This document shows, one piece after another, positions 45,475 to 54,848 of a stretch of 64,000 nt of DNA. The DNA comes from Limnohabitans radicicola. Lineage in GTDB: Bacteria > Pseudomonadota > Gammaproteobacteria > Burkholderiales > Burkholderiaceae_C. The stretch spans positions 186,001-250,000 of the forward strand of contig NZ_JACYFT010000001.1 of NCBI RefSeq assembly GCF_014837235.1, in the 5' to 3' direction. The position numbers were made by a program, and so were the translations under genes. The notes beneath the pieces were generated by a model. The model had not been told where the DNA came from. It ran no database searches and worked only from the letters and a program-made list of their open reading frames with translations. The number at the start of each line of letters is the position of its first letter. The first letter of the stretch is position 1.

Positions 45475-45855
45475 TCAGGTCCAGGTCGGGGGCGCGCGTG
45501 CGGGTGGCGTGCAGCAGAGCCGCGCAACCACGGCAGGGAACGTCAGACCCGCAGGCACGCTGGGCGTCAGCAACAGAAGGCTGACCTGCAGCGGCCAGGC
45601 ACTCAGGGCGCTGGCGTGGCCCAGATGGTCCAGAACCAGGCACAGCGCCGAGCCTGGTGCGTGGCCTTCGTCCATGTCGCCCACCACGGGCGCTGCAGCT
45701 GCGGGCGCAGCCACCGCCTGCTGCACCTGGTGCGCGATGCCATGCCACTGACCCCAGATGGGCGCCCAGAGCAGCGCCACGATCAGCCACAAGGCCGATG
45801 CGACACGCCAGCGCGCTGTTGGAGGAAGTGAACGACGTAAGGACATCAATGCCAT
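45475..45855 (-). CDS. Small hydrophobic protein, DUF2946-like
   Basis: 126 residues from 45855 (an alternative ATG at 45846). A membrane segment or signal peptide (VASALWLIVALLWAPIWG) is followed by WHGIAHQVQQAV..., the segment LCLVLDHLGHAS with a Cys and His, and a second hydrophobic stretch (LQVSLLLLTPSVPAGLTF) before LCCTPPA. Short proteins with this H...C-L-x-x-D-x-L-x-H pattern often sit beside metal-uptake TonB receptors and may bind copper or zinc. I assign the family only tentatively. Confidence 0.65.
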   Translation of the reverse strand: MALMSLRRSLPPTARWRVASALWLIVALLWAPIWGQWHGIAHQVQQAVAAPAAAAPVVGDMDEGHAPGSALCLVLDHLGHASALSAWPLQVSLLLLTPSVPAGLTFPAVVARLCCTPPARAPPTWT

Positions 45856-45900
45856 TGGAACATCAAAACGATGACAGGACCGTGACCTGCTGCACCGGCT

Positions 45901-46434
45901 TCAATCACGCACCAGGCGCACAAAAGTCTTGCGGAACTTGGCCACCTTGGGCGCCGCCACCGCCAGGCAGTAGCCCTGGTGCGGGTTGCGCTCGAAAAAG
46001 TCCTGGTGGTAGTCCTCGGCCGCGCTGTAGTTGGCCAAAGGCAACACCTCGGTCACGATGGGCTGGCCAAAGGCCTGCGCCGCGTTCAGCTCGGCGATCA
46101 GCGCCTGCGCCACCTGCTGCTGTTCGGGTGTGGTGAAGTAAATGCCGCTGCGGTACTGCGTGCCCACGTCATGGCCCTGGCGGTTCAGCGTGGTGGGGTC
46201 GTGGATGACAAAGAAGATTTCGAGCAGCTCACGGGTGCTGACCTGGGCCGGGTCGTACTGCAGCTTGACCACCTCGTTGTGGCCCGTGGTGCCGGTGCAC
46301 ACCTGCTCGTAAGTGGGGTTCAGCGCATGGCCATTGCTGTAGCCGGACTCCACATCCAGCACACCGCGCACCTGCACGTACACCGCCTCGGTGCACCAAA
46401 AGCACCCGCCGCCCAGCACCAATGTGTCGGTCAT
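45901..46434 (-). CDS. msrA: Peptide-methionine (S)-S-oxide reductase
   Basis: 177 residues from the ATG at 46434, with GGGGATGAG upstream. The catalytic Cys lies in GGGCFWCTEAVYVQVRGV, followed by ESGYSNGHALNPTYEQVCTGTTGHNEVV, FFVIHDPTTLNRQGHDVGTQYRSGIY and a C-terminal HQDFFERNPHQGYC whose Cys can recycle the enzyme. It repairs oxidised methionine using thioredoxin. It lies 29 bp downstream of the LysR gene stop on the same strand and probably has its own promoter in the gap. Confidence 0.95.
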   Translation of the reverse strand: MTDTLVLGGGCFWCTEAVYVQVRGVLDVESGYSNGHALNPTYEQVCTGTTGHNEVVKLQYDPAQVSTRELLEIFFVIHDPTTLNRQGHDVGTQYRSGIYFTTPEQQQVAQALIAELNAAQAFGQPIVTEVLPLANYSAAEDYHQDFFERNPHQGYCLAVAAPKVAKFRKTFVRLVRD

Positions 46435-46463
46435 CTCATCCCCTTGCGTTGTGGAGTGGGCGA

Positions 46464-47354
46464 TTATCCGGCCGGGGCGAAATCGGCGCTGACCGCCTGC
46501 ACGAAGTCCTTGAGCGCCATCTGGTCGCGGCCACTGCGCCACAGGCAGCGCGTGTCGTAACGCACATCGGCCTGGGCCAGCGGCACAAAGGCCACCCCGG
46601 CCAAAGCCGATTGTTGCAAGGCCTGCGGCACCAGCGCCACGCCTTGGCCCTGTGACACCAGCGATACCACGCTCAGCCAGTGGCGCAGCTCGTGCACCGC
46701 TGGCGGCAACCAGCCCGCCTGCTCGCACTCGCTCAGGATGCGGGCGTGGTAGTCGGGCGACACCGTGCGCGAAACCACCACCAGCGCCTCGCCGCGCAAC
46801 TGGTCCAACCCGACCACATCAGCCCGGGCCAGCGGGTGCGACTGCGGCAGGCAAGCCACCAGCGGCTGGCTCACCACCAGCACCTGGTCAAAGCCCGGCG
46901 GCACGCGTGGCGTGTGGACAAAACCCACGTCCAGCCGGTCACGCACCAGCTCGGACAGCTGCTCGCTGGAGCTGAGCTCCAGCAGCACCAGCTTCAGGCG
47001 CGGGTGGCTGGCCTGAAAGCGGCTGAGCAACTGCGGCAAACCGCAGTACAGCATGGTGCCAGCAAAGCCGATGTGCAGCTCGCCCGACTGCCCCTCAGCC
47101 ACCTCGCGCGCTTCGCGGGCGGCGTCGCTCGCCTGCGCCAAGAGCGCACGGGCGGCGGGCACAAAGGCTTGGCCTGCGGCGGTGAGCTGCACGCCCCGGC
47201 TGTTGCGGGTGAAGAGCTGCGCGCCCACAGACGCTTCGAGCTGTTGGATATTGAGCGACAGCGGTGGCTGCGAGATCGACAGCCGCTGGGCCGCCCGACC
47301 AAAGTGCAGTTCCTCGGCCAGGGCCAGAAAATAACGGAGATGACGGAATTCCAT
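46464..47354 (-). CDS. LysR-family transcriptional regulator
   Basis: 296 residues. N-terminal winged helix-turn-helix MEFRHLRYFLALAEELHFGRAAQRLSISQPPLSLNIQQLEASVGAQLFTR, then a substrate-binding domain (GELHIGFAGTMLYCGLPQLLSRFQASHPRLKLVL). This N-terminus is the BenM/CatM subgroup, which controls aromatic or acyl-CoA catabolism. It is divergent from gcdH, with an inverted repeat in the 100-bp gap, so control of glutaryl-CoA breakdown is likely. Effector unknown. Confidence 0.9.
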   Translation of the reverse strand: MEFRHLRYFLALAEELHFGRAAQRLSISQPPLSLNIQQLEASVGAQLFTRNSRGVQLTAAGQAFVPAARALLAQASDAAREAREVAEGQSGELHIGFAGTMLYCGLPQLLSRFQASHPRLKLVLLELSSSEQLSELVRDRLDVGFVHTPRVPPGFDQVLVVSQPLVACLPQSHPLARADVVGLDQLRGEALVVVSRTVSPDYHARILSECEQAGWLPPAVHELRHWLSVVSLVSQGQGVALVPQALQQSALAGVAFVPLAQADVRYDTRCLWRSGRDQMALKDFVQAVSADFAPAG

Positions 47355-47367
47355 GTATTAAAAATTT

Positions 47368-47392
47368 ATATTGATGAATCCATAATCAATAT
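47368..47392. promoter_or_regulatory. LysR-type operator between lysR gene and gcdH
   Basis: ATATTGAT (47368-47375) and ATCAATAT (47385-47392) are perfect 8-bp inverted arms with a 9-bp spacer. The AT-rich dyad stands out from the GC-rich surroundings. It lies 13 bp from the LysR start and 62 bp from gcdH, the standard site for autorepression and activation of a divergent gene. Confidence 0.65.
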
Positions 47393-47454
47393 TAGACAGC
47401 TATTCATGCCACCCTGACAATCGGACCCAAGACTTTTTTCACGGAGACACCCCC

Positions 47455-48642
47455 ATGGCCACCACCAAGAACACCTTCAACTGGGAAGACCCCTTTCACC
47501 TGGCTGAGCAACTGACCGACGACGAGCGCCAGGTCAGCGAAGCCGCCCGCGCCTACTGCCAGGAACGCCTGCTGCCCCGTGTGAAAGACGCCTTCTTGAA
47601 CGAAACCACCGACCGTTCGATCTTCAACGAGATGGGCGAGCTGGGCCTCTTGGGTGCCACCATCCCCGAACAATACGGCGGCGCGGGCCTCAACTATGTC
47701 TGCTACGGCCTGGTGGCCCGCGAAGTCGAGCGCGTGGACTCGGGCTACCGCTCCATGATGAGCGTGCAGTCGTCGCTGGTGATGGTGCCGATCAACGAGT
47801 TCGGCACCGAAGCACAAAAGCAAAAATACCTGCCCAAGCTGGCGCGTGGCGAGTGGGTCGGCTGCTTTGGCCTGACCGAACCCAACCACGGCTCTGACCC
47901 CGGCAGCATGATCACCCGCGCCAAGAAAGTGCCTGGCGGCTACAGCCTCTCGGGCGCCAAGATGTGGATCACCAACAGCCCCATCGCCGACGTGTTCGTG
48001 GTTTGGGCCAAGGACGATGGCGGCCAGATCCGTGGCTTCATCCTCGAAAAAGGCTGGAAAGGACTGTCCGCCCCTGCGGTGCACGGCAAGGTGGGCCTGC
48101 GCGCCTCCATCACCGGCGAGATCGTGATGGACGAGGTGTTCTGCCCTGAAGAAAACGCCTTCCCTGAAGTGCGTGGCTTGAAAGGCCCCTTCACCTGCCT
48201 CAACAGCGCCCGCTACGGCATCGCCTGGGGCGCGCTGGGCGCCGCCGAAGACTGCTTCTTCCGCGCCCGCCAGTACGTGATGGACCGCCAGCAGTTTGGC
48301 CGTCCCCTGGCCGCCAACCAGCTGATCCAGAAAAAACTGGCCGACATGCTGACCGAGATCAGCCTGGGCCTGCAAGGCTGCCTGCGCCTGGGCCGCATGA
48401 AGGACGAAGGCACCGCCTCGGTCGATCTGACCTCGATTCTCAAGCGCAACAGCTGCGGCAAGGCGCTCGACATCGCCCGCCTGGCCCGCGACATGATGGG
48501 CGGCAACGGCATCAGCGCCGAATACGGCGTGGCCCGCCACCTGGTCAACCTGGAAGTGGTCAACACCTACGAAGGCACCCACGACGTGCACGCCCTGATT
48601 TTGGGCCGGGCCATCACCGGGATCGCGGCTTTCTCGAACTGA
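47455..48642 (+). CDS. gcdH: Glutaryl-CoA dehydrogenase (acyl-CoA dehydrogenase family)
   Basis: 395 residues. FAD-binding acyl-CoA dehydrogenase fold: [16 protein letters not shown] and [17 protein letters not shown] for FAD and substrate, R-Q-F-G in [16 protein letters not shown], and the C-terminal [24 protein letters not shown], whose Glu is the catalytic base. [22 protein letters not shown] and [11 protein letters not shown] fit glutaryl-CoA dehydrogenases, which also decarboxylate to crotonyl-CoA in lysine and aromatic breakdown. GGAG lies upstream. Monocistronic, ending in a UUCG-loop terminator. Confidence 0.93.
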   Translation: MATTKNTFNWEDPFHLAEQLTDDERQVSEAARAYCQERLLPRVKDAFLNETTDRSIFNEMGELGLLGATIPEQYGGAGLNYVCYGLVAREVERVDSGYRSMMSVQSSLVMVPINEFGTEAQKQKYLPKLARGEWVGCFGLTEPNHGSDPGSMITRAKKVPGGYSLSGAKMWITNSPIADVFVVWAKDDGGQIRGFILEKGWKGLSAPAVHGKVGLRASITGEIVMDEVFCPEENAFPEVRGLKGPFTCLNSARYGIAWGALGAAEDCFFRARQYVMDRQQFGRPLAANQLIQKKLADMLTEISLGLQGCLRLGRMKDEGTASVDLTSILKRNSCGKALDIARLARDMMGGNGISAEYGVARHLVNLEVVNTYEGTHDVHALILGRAITGIAAFSN

Positions 48643-48707
48643 GTGCCAGCCACACAGCCATCCAGGTCTACGAGGGTATGGGTGGGTCTGTGGCTCCAAC
48701 CACCATC

Positions 48708-48728
48708 AAGGGGCTTCGGCCCCTTTTT
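48708..48728 (+). terminator. Intrinsic terminator of gcdH
   Basis: AAGGGGC (48708-48714) pairs with GCCCCTT (48719-48725) around a TTCG tetraloop, which is very stable, and is followed by TTT. It lies 66 bp after the gcdH stop and isolates it from the tetR promoter. Confidence 0.9.
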
Positions 48729-48755
48729 ATTTACCCGTCATTCACACCGCCGGTC

Positions 48756-48807
48756 TTGACGCGGAGCCAGCCTGCGCCTACATTACTAACCTTCCAGTCA
48801 TTAACTG
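48756..48807 (+). promoter_or_regulatory. Sigma-70-type promoter and inverted repeat of the tetR-RND operon
   Basis: TTGACG (48756-48761), a 17-bp spacer and TACATT (48779-48784) form a good -35/-10 pair. CAGT-CATTA-ACTG (48795-48807) lies just after the expected transcription start, where a TetR-type repressor could block the promoter. The gene begins with TTG at 48818. Confidence 0.55.
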
Positions 48808-48817
48808 ATTTCCGGCC

Positions 48818-49465
48818 TTGTCCGACCTGAACACCCCCCACAAACGCGAACGCCGCAAAGAGGCCCGCCCCGGTGAACTGCTGGAGGCGGCGCTGGATCT
48901 GTTCGTGGAAAAAGGCTTTGCAGCGACCCGCTCCGAAGAGGTGGCCATCCGCGCCGGGGTCTCCAAAGGCACCCTGTTCCTGTATTTCCCCAGCAAGGAA
49001 GAGCTGTTCAAAGCCGTGGTGCGCGAGAACCTGGTCAGACACCAGACCGAAGGCGCCGAAGAAATCGCCCGCTTCGAGGGCAGTGCGGGCGAGTTGCTCG
49101 AATTCTTGATGCTCGAATGGTGGCGGCGCTACGGCGCGACCAAGGCCTCCGGCATTTCCAAGCTGATCATGAGCGAGGCCAACAACTTCCCTGACCTGGC
49201 CCGCTTCTTCCAGGAAGAAGTGATCACGCCCGGCCACGCCATGGTGCGCGCCGTGCTGCAGCGGGGCATTGACCGCCAAGAGTTCCGCCCGGTCAACCTG
49301 GACCTGGCTGTGCACTCCGTCATCACGCCGCTGCTCTTTTTGATCATGTGGAAACACTCGATGGGGCCGTGCTGCCCACAGACCGAGCAAATCGACCCCG
49401 AAGCCTTCATCTCTCAACACGCCCAGCTGCTGGTGCGTGGTCTTTCACCGACTGAATCACCATGA
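48818..49465 (+). CDS. TetR-family regulator of the RND pump
   Basis: 215 residues, using a TTG start at 48818. The HTH is ELLEAALDLFVEKGFAATRSEEVAIRAGVSKGTLFLYFPSKEELFKAVV (residues ~20-68), the TetR consensus. The ligand-binding half is helical, with EFLMLEWWRRYGATKASGISKLIMSEANNFPDLARFFQEEV, a TetR C-terminal pattern. Its stop overlaps the adaptor gene start (ATGA), so repressor and pump are made together, the usual arrangement for autoregulated drug efflux. Confidence 0.9.
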   Translation: MSDLNTPHKRERRKEARPGELLEAALDLFVEKGFAATRSEEVAIRAGVSKGTLFLYFPSKEELFKAVVRENLVRHQTEGAEEIARFEGSAGELLEFLMLEWWRRYGATKASGISKLIMSEANNFPDLARFFQEEVITPGHAMVRAVLQRGIDRQEFRPVNLDLAVHSVITPLLFLIMWKHSMGPCCPQTEQIDPEAFISQHAQLLVRGLSPTESP

Positions 49466-50598
49466 AACGTTCTACCCTCTGGATCCTCACTGGCTTGGCC
49501 GCGGCTGTCCTGATCGCAGGCGGCGCACGCTGGGCCGGACAGCGCAAGGCCGCAAGCAGCAGCGGCCCAGAGGCGGCCACCAACACCTCTTTGATCGAGC
49601 TCGGTGCCAGCGATGTCATCACTGCACAAAAAATGGACATGACCGTGGGTCTGCCGATTTCGGGCTCGCTCAAGGCCAGCCAGAGCGCGCTCATCAAGGC
49701 GCGCGTGGCGGGTGAACTGATGGACCTGGTGGTGCGCGAGGGCGACCAGGTCAAGGCCGGGCAAATCATTGCCCGCATCGACCCCACCGAATACCAGGCC
49801 CGCGAGCGCCAGGCCAAGCAGCAAGCCGATGCCGCACAGGCCCAGGTCGAAACGGCACAAAAACAGTACGACAACAACAAGGCCCTGGTGGACCAAGGCT
49901 TCATCTCGCAAACCGCCTTGCAAAACTCGGCGTTCACGCTCAATGGGGCCAAGGCCACGCACATGGCCGCCCTCGCAGGGCTGGATGTGGCGCGCAAGGC
50001 GCTGGACGACGCCACCGTGCGCTCGCCCATCGACGGTCAGGTTTCGCAGCGGCTGGCCCAGCCCGGCGAGCGCGTGGCGCCCGACGCCCGCATCGTCGAA
50101 GTCGTGAACCTGACGCAACTGGAAATCGAAGCCGCCCTGCCTGCGGCCGATGCCAGCCAGGTGCGCGTGGGCATGAAGGCCAAGCTCAAGGTGGAGGGCC
50201 TGGAAGAGCCCCTGCAGGCCAAGGTGCTGCGCATCAGCCCGGCAGCCCAGGCTGGCAGCCGCAGTGTGATGGTGTACCTGGGCGTGACCGGTGACGAGGG
50301 CCTGCGCCAGGGCCTGTTTGCCGAGGGCAGCCTGGGGACACGCAGCATCCAGGCGCTGGCGGTGCCGCTCTCCAGCGTGCGCACCGACAAACCCCAGCCC
50401 TACGTGCAGGTGGTGGACAAGGCGCAGATCCGCCACGTGACGGTGCAGACCGGCGCACGCGCCGAAAAAACCGTGCAAAACAACACCCTGACCTGGGTCG
50501 AAGTGCAAGGCCTGAGCGAAGGCATGCAGGTGCTCGCTGGCAGCGCCGGGGCCGTGCGTGAAGGCACCGCCGTGAAGTTCACCGCCGGCGTGCGCTGA
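49462..50598 (+). CDS. RND efflux periplasmic adaptor (membrane fusion protein)
   Basis: 378 residues. N-terminal membrane anchor (TLWILTGLAAAVLIAGGARW), then barrel-sandwich and hairpin: ALIKARVAGELMDLVVREGDQVKAGQIIARIDPTEYQARERQAKQQADAAQAQVETAQKQYDNNKALVDQGFIS, with DATVRSPIDGQVSQRLAQPGERVAPDARIVEVVNLTQLEIEAALP in the second half. No lipoprotein Cys at the N-terminus. It bridges the inner-membrane pump encoded 12 nt downstream to an outer-membrane TolC channel, likely the one at 54849. Confidence 0.92.
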   Translation: MKRSTLWILTGLAAAVLIAGGARWAGQRKAASSSGPEAATNTSLIELGASDVITAQKMDMTVGLPISGSLKASQSALIKARVAGELMDLVVREGDQVKAGQIIARIDPTEYQARERQAKQQADAAQAQVETAQKQYDNNKALVDQGFISQTALQNSAFTLNGAKATHMAALAGLDVARKALDDATVRSPIDGQVSQRLAQPGERVAPDARIVEVVNLTQLEIEAALPAADASQVRVGMKAKLKVEGLEEPLQAKVLRISPAAQAGSRSVMVYLGVTGDEGLRQGLFAEGSLGTRSIQALAVPLSSVRTDKPQPYVQVVDKAQIRHVTVQTGARAEKTVQNNTLTWVEVQGLSEGMQVLAGSAGAVREGTAVKFTAGVR

Positions 50599-50610
50599 AG
50601 GATCTGATCC

Positions 50611-53600
50611 ATGTGGTTCACCCGTGTCAGTCTGAAAAACCCCGTTTTCGCGACCATGGTCATGCTGGCCCTGGTGGTGCTGGGCCTGTTTGCTTACCAA
50701 CGGCTCAAAGTTGACCAGTTTCCCAACATCGACTTCCCGGTGGTGGTGGTCAGCACCGAATACCCTGGTGCCTCGCCCGAGATCGTGGAGAGCGAAGTCT
50801 CCAAGAAGATCGAGGAAGGGGTCAATTCGATCGCGGGCATCAACGCCCTGACGTCGCGCAGCTACGAAAACCAGTCGGTGGTGGTGATCGAGTTCCAGCT
50901 GCACATCGACGGCCGCAAGGCGGCCGAAGACGTGCGTGAAAAAGTCGCCGCCATCCGACCCAACCTGCGCACCGAGGTCAAGGAACCACGTGTCCTGCGC
51001 TTTGACCCCTCAGCCCGCGCCGTCTGGTCGCTGGCCGTGATTCCTGAAAAGACCGACGGCACCGGACCGTCCTCGGTGGAGATCACCAACTGGTCCGAGC
51101 AGGTGCTGAAAAAGCGCCTCGAAAACGTGCGTGGCGTGGGCTCGGTCACGCTGGTGGGCGGCACCCGTCGCGAGATCAACCTGTACCTGCAGCCCGCCGC
51201 CATGGAGGCCCTGGGGGTGACCGCCGAGCAGGTGGTCAGCGCCGTGCGCAACGAAAACCAGGACCTGCCCGTGGGCGCGATCCGCTCGCGTGAGCAAGAG
51301 CGCATGGTGCAGATCGAGTCGCGCATGAAGCGGCCCGAAGACTTTGGCAGCATCATCGTGGCCCGCAAGGGCAGCACGGCCATACGCCTGTCGCAAGTGG
51401 CCCGCGTGCAGGACGGCGCGCAGGAGCTGGAAAGCCTGGCGCTGTACAACGGCCAGCGCACCTTGCTGCTGTCGGTGCAAAAAGCGCAGGACGAGAACAC
51501 CATCCAGGTGATCGACGGTCTGGTCAAGACCGTGGCCGAGCTGAAAAACCAGCTGCCCCCAGGCCTGCGCCTGGAGCCCATCACCGACAACTCGCGCCCA
51601 ATCCGGGTGGCGGTGGACAACGTGCGCCGCACGCTGATCGAGGGCGCCATCCTCACCGTGCTGATCGTGTTTTTGTTCCTCAACTCCTGGCGCTCCACCG
51701 TCATCACCGGGTTGACGCTGCCGATCTCGATCATCGGCACCTTCATGTTCATGAACATGTTCGGCTTCACCATCAACATGATCACACTGATGGCCCTCAG
51801 CCTGTGTGTGGGCCTCTTGATCGACGACGCCATCGTGGTGCGCGAAAACATCGTGCGCCATGTGCAAATGGGCAAGGACGCTTACAACGCTTCGCTGGAC
51901 GGGACTCAGGAAATCGGTCTGGCAGTGCTGGCCACCACCTTGTCCATCGTGGCGGTGTTTTTGCCCATCGGTTTCATGGAAGGCATCATCGGCAAGTTTT
52001 TTCACGAGTTCGGCATCACCATCGTGGCGGCCGTGATGATCTCGATGTTCGTCAGCTTCACGCTCGACCCCATGCTCTCAAGCATCTGGCATGACCCCAG
52101 CATCGAGGCCCATGGCCAGCGCCACGCCCCGGTGACGTTGTACGACAAAACCATTGGCCGCGTCACGGGCTGGTTTGACGAGGGCACCGAGCGCCTCTCC
52201 GAGGGCTATCAGAAGATCCTGGCCTGGTCGTTGGTGCACAAGCGCAAGACCGTGTTGTTGGCCGTGGGCATCTTTGTCCTGAGCATTTTCATGGTGCGTT
52301 TTCTGGGCACCGAATTCGTGCCCAAGGCCGACTTTTCGGAAACCACGGTGAACTTCCAGACCCCCGTGGGCAGCGCCATTGAGGCCACCGAAGCCAAGAC
52401 CCGGCAGGTGGAGGCCATCGTGCGCGAATTCCCCGAGGTGCGCTACACCGTGGCCACGCTCAACACCGGCAATGCGCTGGGCAAAAACAATGTGAGCATT
52501 TATATCCGCCTGGTTGACCGCAGGGACCGCAGCCGCAATGTGGATCAGATGTCGGCTGCGCTGCGCGAGCGGCTGCGCCAGGTGCCGGGCATCACCGTGA
52601 TCCATGCGGGGCTGCTCGATGCCGTGGGCGGCAACAAACAAATCGAGTTTTCACTGCAAGGCCCGGACCAGCGCGAGCTCGAACGCCTAGCCCTGCTGGT
52701 CATGGACAAGATCCGGATCATCCCTGGCCTGGTCGATCTGGACTCCAGCGTCAAGGCCAACAAGCCCACCATCCGCGTAGACTTGCAGCGCGATTCGGCC
52801 TCGGACCTGGGACTGGGCACGGGGCAACTGGCCTCACCGCTGCGCACCCTGGTGGCAGGCCAGACGGTGGGCAACTGGCGCGCCCCCGATGACCAGACTT
52901 ACGATGTGAACGTGCGACTGGCCCCCGAGAGCCGCAACAGCCCACAAGACCTGGAGCGACTGCCCTTTGCCGTGGGCACTGCCGCCGATGGCAGCCCGCG
53001 TGTGGTGCGTCTGGGCCAGGTGGCCAAGGTCAGCGAGTCCACGGGCTCCAACCAGATCAACCGCCGCGACCTGACACGCGAAGTGGCGATCAACGCCAAC
53101 GCCTATGGCCGAGCCACCGGTCAGGTGTCGGGCGACATCAAGCAGGTGCTCGACAGCCTGAACCTCCCCCCGGGCTACCGCTACCAGTTTGGCGGTTCGA
53201 CCAAGAACATGGCCGAATCGTTTGGCTACGCGATCTCGGCCCTGGCGCTGGCTGTGATCTTCATCTACATGATTTTGGCCAGCCAGTTCAAGAGCTTTCT
53301 GCAACCGCTGGCCCTGATGACTGCCCTGCCCCTGACCTTGATCGGCGTGGTGCTGGCGCTGATGGTGTTCCGCTCCACCTTGTCGATGTTCTCGATCATC
53401 GGTGTGATCATGCTCATGGGCCTGGTGACCAAAAACGCGATCTTGCTGGTGGACTTTGCCATCCGCGCCCGAGAAGATGGCATGGCCCGCACCGAAGCGC
53501 TGCTGCTGGCGGCCAAGGTGCGGCTGCGCCCCATCTTGATGACCACACTGGCCATGATTTTCGGCATGGTGCCGCTGGCCTTTGCCCTGACCGAGGGCTC

Positions 53601-53787
53601 GGAGCAGCGCGCCCCGATGGGCCAGGCCGTGATCGGTGGCGTCATCACCTCGTCACTGCTGACACTGGTGGTCGTGCCCGTTGTTTACTGCTACATGGAT
53701 GATCTGGCGCAATGGTTGCGCCGCCAAGCCGGACTGCCCCCGGCCCCGGCACCTGCGGGTCAGCCCGGTGCAGGTCCCAAACAGTAA
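50611..53787 (+). CDS. RND multidrug efflux permease (AcrB/MexB superfamily)
   Basis: 1058 residues, the full RND length, with 12 membrane helices in two repeats each followed by a large periplasmic domain. N-terminal [56 protein letters not shown] is typical. The proton-relay Asp pair is in [18 protein letters not shown] (helix 4), and the Lys in [22 protein letters not shown] (helix 10) is present. It exports drugs or other compounds by proton antiport. Substrate range is not readable. Confidence 0.94.
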   Translation: MWFTRVSLKNPVFATMVMLALVVLGLFAYQRLKVDQFPNIDFPVVVVSTEYPGASPEIVESEVSKKIEEGVNSIAGINALTSRSYENQSVVVIEFQLHIDGRKAAEDVREKVAAIRPNLRTEVKEPRVLRFDPSARAVWSLAVIPEKTDGTGPSSVEITNWSEQVLKKRLENVRGVGSVTLVGGTRREINLYLQPAAMEALGVTAEQVVSAVRNENQDLPVGAIRSREQERMVQIESRMKRPEDFGSIIVARKGSTAIRLSQVARVQDGAQELESLALYNGQRTLLLSVQKAQDENTIQVIDGLVKTVAELKNQLPPGLRLEPITDNSRPIRVAVDNVRRTLIEGAILTVLIVFLFLNSWRSTVITGLTLPISIIGTFMFMNMFGFTINMITLMALSLCVGLLIDDAIVVRENIVRHVQMGKDAYNASLDGTQEIGLAVLATTLSIVAVFLPIGFMEGIIGKFFHEFGITIVAAVMISMFVSFTLDPMLSSIWHDPSIEAHGQRHAPVTLYDKTIGRVTGWFDEGTERLSEGYQKILAWSLVHKRKTVLLAVGIFVLSIFMVRFLGTEFVPKADFSETTVNFQTPVGSAIEATEAKTRQVEAIVREFPEVRYTVATLNTGNALGKNNVSIYIRLVDRRDRSRNVDQMSAALRERLRQVPGITVIHAGLLDAVGGNKQIEFSLQGPDQRELERLALLVMDKIRIIPGLVDLDSSVKANKPTIRVDLQRDSASDLGLGTGQLASPLRTLVAGQTVGNWRAPDDQTYDVNVRLAPESRNSPQDLERLPFAVGTAADGSPRVVRLGQVAKVSESTGSNQINRRDLTREVAINANAYGRATGQVSGDIKQVLDSLNLPPGYRYQFGGSTKNMAESFGYAISALALAVIFIYMILASQFKSFLQPLALMTALPLTLIGVVLALMVFRSTLSMFSIIGVIMLMGLVTKNAILLVDFAIRAREDGMARTEALLLAAKVRLRPILMTTLAMIFGMVPLAFALTEGSEQRAPMGQAVIGGVITSSLLTLVVVPVVYCYMDDLAQWLRRQAGLPPAPAPAGQPGAGPKQ

Positions 53788-53827
53788 AATTGGACCCAAT
53801 CGCTCAACTTTCCTCCCGGAGTCAAAC

Positions 53828-54481
53828 ATGGACCTCAACCAAGCCCGCTTCAACATGATCGAACAGCAAATCCGCCCCTGGGAGGTCCTGGATCCCCAAG
53901 TGCTGGCCTTGCTGTCCGTGGTGCGCCGCGAAGACTTCGTGCCGCTGGCCCACAAGGCCCTGGCTTTTGTCGACATGGAGATCCCGCTGGGCAACGGTCA
54001 GGTCATGTTGGCCCCCCGTGTGCAGGCGCGCCTGCTGCAGGACCTGGCTCTGCAAAAAACCGACAAGGTCCTCGAAGTGGGTACTGGTTCGGGCTTCATG
54101 GCCGCCTTGCTGGCCCACCAGGCCGCCAGCGTGCTGAGCCTGGAAATCGACGCCGGTCTGGCCACGCAAGCCCAGAAGAACCTCTACAAAGCCGGTGTGG
54201 AGAACGTCACCGTGCGCCAGGCCGATGGCAGCCAGGGCGCGGCCGCCGACGGCCCCTTTGACGCCATCTTGCTGTCCGGCTCCGTGGCCGAAGTGCCGCA
54301 AGCCCTCTTGGCACAGCTGAAAGTCGGCGGCCGCCTGGTCGCCATCGTGGGTCAGGAGCCCATGATGCGTGCCACCGTGGTGACCCGCACCAGCGAAACC
54401 GCCTTCACCACCACCCAGCCCTGGGATGTGAACACCGCTCGCCTGGCTGGCTTCAACGAGCCATCGCGCTTCGCGTTCTGA
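53828..54481 (+). CDS. pcm: Protein-L-isoaspartate O-methyltransferase-like protein
   Basis: 217 residues from the ATG at 53828 with CGGAG upstream. Rossmann methyltransferase fold with N-terminal ARFNMIEQQIRPWEVLDPQVLALLSVVRREDFVP and SAM motif LEVGTGSGFMAALLA, then FDAILLSGSVAEVPQALLAQLKVGGRLVAIVGQ. It methylates isoaspartyl residues in damaged proteins. In betaproteobacteria this form commonly lies next to a rhodanese and tolC, as here. It starts 40 nt after the RND permease stop and may be co-transcribed with it. Confidence 0.85.
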   Translation: MDLNQARFNMIEQQIRPWEVLDPQVLALLSVVRREDFVPLAHKALAFVDMEIPLGNGQVMLAPRVQARLLQDLALQKTDKVLEVGTGSGFMAALLAHQAASVLSLEIDAGLATQAQKNLYKAGVENVTVRQADGSQGAAADGPFDAILLSGSVAEVPQALLAQLKVGGRLVAIVGQEPMMRATVVTRTSETAFTTTQPWDVNTARLAGFNEPSRFAF

Positions 54482-54484
54482 GCC

Positions 54485-54814
54485 ATGCAGCAAATCAACC
54501 CATCCCAGTTGGTACAGTGGGCCAGCGCACAAGCGCAGCGCCCGGTGTTGCTGGACGTGCGCGAGGGCTGGGAGCTGCAAACCGCCAGCGCCAGTGCCCC
54601 CGAGCTGGACCTGGTGCACATGCCCATGCAAACCATCCCGGCGCGACTGGATGAACTCGACCGCACCCGCCCCATCGCCTGCCTGTGCCACCACGGCGGC
54701 CGCAGCATGCAGGTGGCGCACTTTCTGGCCAGTCATGGCTACGAAGTGGTGAACATCGCCGGTGGCATCCACGCCTGGTCGGCGCAGGTCGACCCCCAGA
54801 TTCCCGTTTATTGA
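54485..54814 (+). CDS. Single-domain rhodanese-like protein
   Basis: 109 residues. One rhodanese domain: PVLLDVREGWELQTASA, HMPMQTIPARLDEL, and the active-site loop IACLCHHGGRSMQVAHFLASHGYEVVNIAGGIHAWS, whose second Cys in CLCHHGGRS is the persulfide carrier. GlpE-type proteins of this kind transfer sulfur to cyanide or thioredoxin. It starts 3 nt after the pcm stop and 34 nt before tolC. Confidence 0.9.
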   Translation: MQQINPSQLVQWASAQAQRPVLLDVREGWELQTASASAPELDLVHMPMQTIPARLDELDRTRPIACLCHHGGRSMQVAHFLASHGYEVVNIAGGIHAWSAQVDPQIPVY

Positions 54815-54848
54815 GCTTCGCTTTTTCAGGCTTTCACGAAAGATCTCC

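Noticed and set aside
49414..50904. A long minus-strand frame opposite the RND adaptor gene.
   Set aside because: His-rich antisense artefact spanning a confident membrane-fusion-protein gene.
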